From: Actinomycetes bacterium
Lineage (GTDB): Bacteria; Actinomycetota; Acidimicrobiia; Acidimicrobiales; Microtrichaceae
Assembly (NCBI GenBank): GCA_023437745.1
Contig: JAEZFI010000176.1
Span: 1 to 9,652 of the forward strand
Reading direction: 5' to 3'
Length of the DNA: 9,652 nucleotides
Both the position numbers and the translations under genes were made by a program. The notes below the pieces were generated by a model. The model was not told the DNA's origin and searched no databases. It was given only the letters and a program-made list of their open reading frames with translations. Shown here piece by piece: positions 6,519 through 9,652 of the stretch. Position 1 is the first letter of the stretch. Each line of letters starts with the position of its first letter.

Positions 6519-7423
6519 CCCGCCTCAGCTGGCTGCTCCTCGCACCCTTGTGGGTGGGCGCCACCCTGCTCCTCAGCACGCTCAGGGCGACACGGCACGT
6601 CGCGCTGGCGGAGCGTCTCCGCCCCACCCTTCGACCCGGCGAGCGCCCGGCGGCGTCGCGGCCCGCCCTGTCCCTTCGTGCCGTCGGCACGGTGCTCGGC
6701 CCGCTCGCCACGTCCATGGGGAGTCGAATCACCGGACTGCTCGGCGTCCGCGACGAGACCGCCCGACACCTGGCCCGCGTCGGTTCGTCGGAGACGCTCG
6801 CCGACGTGCGCGTCCGGCAGCTCGCGCACGCCTCGCTCGCCGCCGTCGCCGCCACCGCTGCCGCGGCCCTCCTCGGCGTGCCGCTCCCCGTGGGGATCGC
6901 GATGGTCGTCGCGGCCCCGCTGCTGGCCGTGCTCGTCGTCGAGCAGCGGGTCGCGTCCCGATCGAGGGCGTGGCAGCGGACCGTCACCCTCGAGCTGCCC
7001 GTCGTCGCGGAGCAGCTGGGCATGCTCCTCAGCTCGGGCGCCTCGCTGACGGGCGCCGTGACGCGACTCGGGGCTCGGACGGACGGTGCGTGCGCCCGCA
7101 GCCTCGCCGGCGTCGCACTTCGGATCCGTCAGGGGGTCGGCGAGATCGAGGCCCTGCGCGAGTGGGCATCGCTCGCCGACGTGCGCCCCCTCGACCGACT
7201 CGTCGGCGTCCTGGCGCTCAACCGGGAGGCCACCGACCTCGGGTCGCTGATCTCGACCGAGGCTCGCTCCGCTCGGGCGCAGGTCCACCGCGACCTGCTC
7301 GAGCTGATCGACCGGCGAGGCCAGCAGGTCTGGATCCCGGTGACCGTCGCGACGCTCGTCCCCGGCGTCCTCTTCATGGCCGTGCCGTTCCTCGACGCCA
7401 TGCGCCAGCTGACCGGCGGCTGA
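6515..7423 (+). CDS. tadC: Tad platform membrane protein TadC, type II secretion F (T2SSF) domain
   Basis: A 302-residue protein starting at the GTG at 6515, which overlaps the tadB stop in GTGA. The frame stays open far upstream into tadB and tadA, but that extension is Arg/Pro-rich wrong-frame sequence and is rejected. Helices lie at about residues 4-21 (LSWLLLAPLWVGATLLLS), 106-142 (two close helices) and 273-293 (WIPVTVATLVPGVLFMAVPF). The T2SSF domain covers about 157-290, with VTLELPVVAEQLGMLLSSGA followed by SLTGAV, matching the family motif of a hydrophobic helix, a Gly turn and a small-residue segment. The ending PGVLFMAVPFLDAMRQL is typical of TadC. It is the second platform subunit, partner of TadB. 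A 37-base gap follows, the first non-overlapping junction since cpaB. Confidence 0.9.
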   Translation: MTRLSWLLLAPLWVGATLLLSTLRATRHVALAERLRPTLRPGERPAASRPALSLRAVGTVLGPLATSMGSRITGLLGVRDETARHLARVGSSETLADVRVRQLAHASLAAVAATAAAALLGVPLPVGIAMVVAAPLLAVLVVEQRVASRSRAWQRTVTLELPVVAEQLGMLLSSGASLTGAVTRLGARTDGACARSLAGVALRIRQGVGEIEALREWASLADVRPLDRLVGVLALNREATDLGSLISTEARSARAQVHRDLLELIDRRGQQVWIPVTVATLVPGVLFMAVPFLDAMRQLTGG

Positions 7424-7449
7424 CGCCGCACCACCCGTCCACTCACCAC

Positions 7450-7454
7450 AGGAG
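7450..7454 (+). promoter_or_regulatory. Ribosome binding site of the Flp-like pilin gene
   Basis: AGGAG lies six bases before the ATG at 7461. This gene has its own gap and strong site, whereas the neighbouring genes are coupled by overlaps. That fits a pilin needed in more copies than the assembly machine. No promoter or hairpin is visible in 7424-7449. Confidence 0.65.
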
Positions 7455-7460
7455 CCACCC

Positions 7461-7676
7461 ATGAACCACGCCATCGAATCGACCGCAGCGCCCGAGACAC
7501 TGGACCCGAACCCGCCATGGCGCCGTCGGGGCGACCGTGGCGAAGGCGTCATCTCGACTGCGATCGCCGTGCTGATCGTCGCGTTCCTCGGCGTGGGCAT
7601 GTGGGTGGGGTTCAAGTCGATCTTCGACGACGCCGCCGACAGCACCCGCAGCCAGGTCGAGCAGATCGGCTCATGA
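7461..7676 (+). CDS. Small Flp-pilin-like protein, probable major pilin of the Tad system
   Basis: A 71-residue protein with a hydrophilic leader (about residues 1-27, containing PWRRRGDRG), a single hydrophobic helix (about 30-50, VISTAIAVLIVAFLGVGMWV) and a short charged tail (FDDAADSTRSQVEQIGS). This is the size and layout of Flp pilins, which are cut by a prepilin peptidase after a Gly and polymerise through the helix. A likely cleavage point is after Gly27 in the DRG motif. The usual Glu five residues after the cut, and the Glu-Tyr pair of classical Flp, are absent. The position after tadC and the separate strong ribosome binding site support the pilin role. An alternative is a minor pseudopilin. 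The stop overlaps the next start in ATGA. Confidence 0.7.
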   Translation: MNHAIESTAAPETLDPNPPWRRRGDRGEGVISTAIAVLIVAFLGVGMWVGFKSIFDDAADSTRSQVEQIGS

Positions 7677-8095
7677 CCGCTCGCCGCCGTGCTCGGGACC
7701 TCGGCGCCGGGTTGCTCTCCACCACGTTCGGGATCGGGGTCTTCCTGGCGATGCTCGGCTTGTCCGCGCACGTCCTCTTGAACCTGTGGTCGCAGTCGGT
7801 CGTGGAGGACGTGGCCACGACTGCAGCCGCGCGGGTCGCCACGAGCGGGGTCGTCGACGACCACCTCGCAGCGGTCCAGGCCGACGCCATCGAGCGCGCC
7901 CGCTCCGAGCTCGGTGATAGTGCCGCTGCCGTCGACCTCCAGTTCGAGCCCGACCCGACTGGACGCACGATCCGGTTGCGGGTGCGGAGCTCGACGATCG
8001 ACCTGCTGCCCGCACTCGGCCGCGTCGATCTCGACGTCGGCGAGCTGGACAGGGTGATCGTGCGCCGCCGCGAGCTGACGGGTGCGGGACGATGA
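7673..8095 (+). CDS. TadE-like pseudopilin (first of two)
   Basis: The ATG at 7673 overlaps the stop of the Flp-like gene (ATGA) and gives 140 residues. The frame is open further upstream, but that part is an Arg-rich shadow of the pilin gene. A basic leader, MTARRRARDLG, precedes a helix (about residues 13-38, LLSTTFGIGVFLAMLGLSAH) and a second semi-hydrophobic segment. These are followed by VVEDVATTAAARVATSGVVD, the helix expected of TadE-type proteins, and a C-terminal beta-rich part (IRLRVRSSTIDLLPALGRVD). TadE and TadF are minor pseudopilins processed by the same peptidase as Flp and needed for pilus assembly. Sequence conservation is low in this group, so the call rests on layout and operon position. 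The stop overlaps the next start in ATGA. Confidence 0.65.
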   Translation: MTARRRARDLGAGLLSTTFGIGVFLAMLGLSAHVLLNLWSQSVVEDVATTAAARVATSGVVDDHLAAVQADAIERARSELGDSAAAVDLQFEPDPTGRTIRLRVRSSTIDLLPALGRVDLDVGELDRVIVRRRELTGAGR

Positions 8096-8550
8096 CGCCG
8101 CGTCGACGCGACGACCGGGGCGCCATGGCCGGCGGCGAGATGTGGGCGCTCGGCGTGCTCGTGTTCGTCGTCGGCACCCTGATCGTCGCCTGGGCATGGG
8201 CGGGCCTCCGGGCCAGGAGCGACGCCGCCGCCATCGCCACCGAGTACCTGCGCGCCTTCACCGAGGCGCCCGACGCCGCCACTGCGTTCCGGGACGGAGA
8301 GGCTGCTGCAGCACAGGTCGGCCACGATCGGCGCGTCCCAGCGGCGCGGATCGAGCTGACGCCGCCCGTCGACTTCGGTCGGTGCCACCTCGCGACCGTC
8401 ACGGTCCGGGTGGAGGCACCGGGCGTCGGGCTCGGTGCGCTCGGCCGGCTCGGCCCCGGCATCGCCGAGGTCACCCGGTCGGAGCTGACCGACCCGTACC
8501 GCGCCCTCGCACAGGTGGAGGACCGGGATGCCCCGACGCTCTGCGACTGA
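8092..8550 (+). CDS. TadE-like pseudopilin (second of two)
   Basis: A 152-residue protein beginning at the ATG that overlaps the previous stop. The leader MTPRRRDDRG ends in the same DRG motif as the Flp-like and TadG-like proteins. A helix follows (about residues 17-38, MWALGVLVFVVGTLIVAWAW), then an amphipathic helix (ARSDAAAIATEYLRAFTEAP) and a beta-rich C-terminal domain (RIELTPPVDFGRCHLATVTV). A Glu at residue 16 lies six residues after the presumed cut at Gly10, near but not at the classical +5 position. It is likely a minor pilin, TadE- or TadF-like. Its 3' end overlaps the next gene by 23 bases, and its TGA (8548-8550) lies inside a tandem 24-bp duplication. Confidence 0.65.
   Translation: MTPRRRDDRGAMAGGEMWALGVLVFVVGTLIVAWAWAGLRARSDAAAIATEYLRAFTEAPDAATAFRDGEAAAAQVGHDRRVPAARIELTPPVDFGRCHLATVTVRVEAPGVGLGALGRLGPGIAEVTRSELTDPYRALAQVEDRDAPTLCD
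8517..8521 (+). promoter_or_regulatory. Ribosome binding site that fixes the TadG-like start at 8528
   Basis: GGAGG lies six bases before the ATG at 8528 and inside the end of the preceding gene. It favours this start over any later one, which places the whole 24-bp tandem duplication within the coding region. Confidence 0.6.
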
Positions 8551-9016
8551 GCACCCCCGACGCTCTGCGACTGAGCACCTGCGACGCACCGAGCGGAGCG
8601 GCGATCGCGGCACGGCGATGCTGCTCTACCCCGCCGGGGTGATGGTCCTGCTGGTCCTCGCCGCGATCACCGTCGACCTCACGCTCGTGCGCTCCGCCCG
8701 TCAGGAGCTCCACTCGGTGCTGCAGGTCGCGGCCGACGACGCTGCGGGGGCAGCGGATCCCGACCGGCTCCGCGCCGGCGACCACCTCACCGTCGACCTG
8801 GCCCGGGCCCGCCGCATCGTCGCCGCGGACCTCGAACGCACGGATCTCCCCGGCGACCTCACGGGCCCCGTCCAGGTCACCGCTGGCGACGACCTCGGCG
8901 AGGTCCGGGTGGAGGCCTCGATGGAGGTGCCCTCGGTGTTCATCGGCGCCCTTCCGGGGGTCGCGGACCGCACCGTCGTCACGGCCACCGCCACAGGGCG
9001 ACGGATCCCCCTTTGA
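8528..9016 (+). CDS. TadG-like pseudopilin
   Basis: A 162-residue protein. The N-terminus holds an 8-residue repeat (RRSATEHP, then RRSATEHL, residues 3-18) encoded by the DNA duplication. A basic stretch RRTERSGDRG ends in the DRG motif, followed by the helix MLLYPAGVMVLLVLAAITVD (about residues 31-50). Next comes LTLVRSARQELHSVLQVAAD, DAAGAAD, which is the signature of the TadE/TadG group, where the helix is followed by an A-rich segment containing Asp. The tail is beta-rich (VRVEASMEVPSVFIGALPGV) and ends in a hydrophilic ATGRRIPL. It is much shorter than full TadG, which carries a von Willebrand A domain, so it corresponds only to the TadG N-terminal type. It is probably a minor pilin or anchor of the pilus base. 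Confidence 0.7.
   Translation: MPRRSATEHPRRSATEHLRRTERSGDRGTAMLLYPAGVMVLLVLAAITVDLTLVRSARQELHSVLQVAADDAAGAADPDRLRAGDHLTVDLARARRIVAADLERTDLPGDLTGPVQVTAGDDLGEVRVEASMEVPSVFIGALPGVADRTVVTATATGRRIPL
8531..8578 (+). repeat. Perfect 24-bp tandem duplication
   Basis: Bases 8531-8554 and 8555-8578 are identical. Each unit begins CCCCGACGCTC and ends CTGAGCAC. The unit is eight codons long, so the downstream frame is preserved and gains eight residues. The first copy contains the TGA of the upstream gene, so the upstream protein is unchanged. Confidence 0.95.
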
Positions 9017-9039
9017 CCATCTCCGACCCGAGGAGCCCC

Positions 9040-9652
9040 ATGTTCCACTTCGAGACGCGAATCCACCACCGAGGCGATCACACCGTGGTCACCAAGTCAC
9101 CGATCGACGCCGACTCCGCCCTGGCGCTGCAGTACGAGGCCGAGATGCTCGGGCGCATCCGGCATCCGAACGTGGTCGAACTGCTCGCCGGCCCCGACCA
9201 CGACGACCCCTCGATGGTCACCGCGTTCGCCGGCCCCGACGACCTCGCTGCTCGCCCGCCCCGCGACGTCACCGCGGCGCGGACCGCCGTGCGGTCACTG
9301 GTCGCCACGCTCGGGGACCTCCACCGAGCCGGCTTCGCCCACGGCGCGGTCACCCCGGAGCACCTCGTGGTCGGGGTCGAAGGCCGGATCACCCTGTGCG
9401 GGTTCCGCCGGGCGCGCGAGGTGGGCTCCGAGGAGAGCGACGGGTGCTCGGCCGACGGGCGAGCCGTGGCCACGATGATCCGCTGGTGGCTGGCGACGAT
9501 CGAGACCACCCGAGCCGACGCTCCCATCGCGCAGCAGCTGTCGCAGGTGGCCGACCGGCTCGACAGCGATCGTCCACCCACCATGCGGGCGATCAGGGCG
9601 CTGCTCGACGAACCGCGGCGACCCGGCCGTCGAAGCGCGCTGGAGACCGGGC
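9040..9652 (+). CDS. Protein kinase-like protein, probable pseudokinase, cut by the right edge
   Basis: An ATG at 9040 with AGGAG (9031-9035) just upstream opens a frame that is still open at base 9652, giving 204 residues and continuing. It has a bacterial Hanks-type kinase layout. VVTKSP places Lys19 at the ATP-binding lysine. YEAEMLGRIRHPNVVELLAG gives the alpha-C Glu33 and the HPNVV motif. LVATLGDLHRAGFAHGAVTP, then EHLVV, sits at the catalytic loop position. The loop reads H-G-A-V-T-P-E-H where active kinases have H-R-D-x-K-P-x-N, so the catalytic Asp (Ala103), Lys (Thr105) and Asn (His108) are missing. The DFG region reads LCGFRRA without its Asp. Sequence near the edge (DSDRPPTMRAIRALLDEP) resembles the end of a kinase C-lobe. 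It follows the TadG-like gene by 23 bases and is probably in the same operon, perhaps as a regulator or scaffold. Confidence 0.75.
   Translation, partial: MFHFETRIHHRGDHTVVTKSPIDADSALALQYEAEMLGRIRHPNVVELLAGPDHDDPSMVTAFAGPDDLAARPPRDVTAARTAVRSLVATLGDLHRAGFAHGAVTPEHLVVGVEGRITLCGFRRAREVGSEESDGCSADGRAVATMIRWWLATIETTRADAPIAQQLSQVADRLDSDRPPTMRAIRALLDEPRRPGRRSALETG

Noticed and set aside
5936..8197. Very long minus-strand open frame (753 residues) across tadB, tadC and the pilin genes
   Set aside because: It spans several well-supported + strand genes, is dominated by Arg, Ser, Gly and Pro low-complexity sequence, and shows no domain. It is a codon-bias artefact.
8531..8578. CRISPR-like or mobile-element repeat
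   Set aside because: There are only two copies, directly adjacent with no spacer, inside coding sequence and in frame. A simple tandem duplication explains it.

Overview
The window is a high-GC stretch (I estimate roughly 70%) with almost every gene on the + strand, tightly packed and often joined by 4-base stop/start overlaps. The gene content (an actinobacterial-type GerMN lipoprotein, a Micrococcus-like small-subunit catalase, and a Tad pilus locus without a secretin) suggests a monoderm actinobacterium. The class Acidimicrobiia is a reasonable guess, but the sequence does not prove it.

Layout. Bases 1-591 hold the 3' part of a GerMN-domain lipoprotein gene whose start lies left of the window. 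A short gap with a weak possible promoter and a small palindrome leads to katA (680-2179), a complete monofunctional haem catalase with all key residues. The gap after katA (2180-2382) carries a perfect 22-bp inverted repeat, a smaller second hairpin, a relatively AT-richer segment with a possible promoter, and another small hairpin that touches the ribosome binding site of the next gene.

From 2383 to the right edge runs one apparent operon for a Tad (tight adherence, type IVc) pilus or Tad-like secretion machine. It encodes CpaB/RcpC (SAF domain), a TadZ/CpaE-like localisation protein, the TadA/CpaF motor ATPase, the TadB and TadC platform proteins, a Flp-pilin-like small protein, two TadE-like pseudopilins, a TadG-like pseudopilin, and a protein kinase-like protein that runs off the window. 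TadA would power the TadB/TadC platform to assemble the pilin-like proteins. CpaB would sit at the outer face of the membrane, and TadZ would position the machine. No prepilin peptidase (TadV/CpaA) is visible in the window.

The points most worth a second look are: an apparent one-base frameshift that splits the TadZ-like gene near 3220; loss of the Walker A lysines in the same protein; a terminal kinase-like protein lacking the catalytic Asp, Lys, Asn and DFG Asp (a probable pseudokinase); a perfect 24-bp tandem duplication that contains the stop codon of one pseudopilin gene and the N-terminal codons of the next; and the long perfect hairpin after katA.
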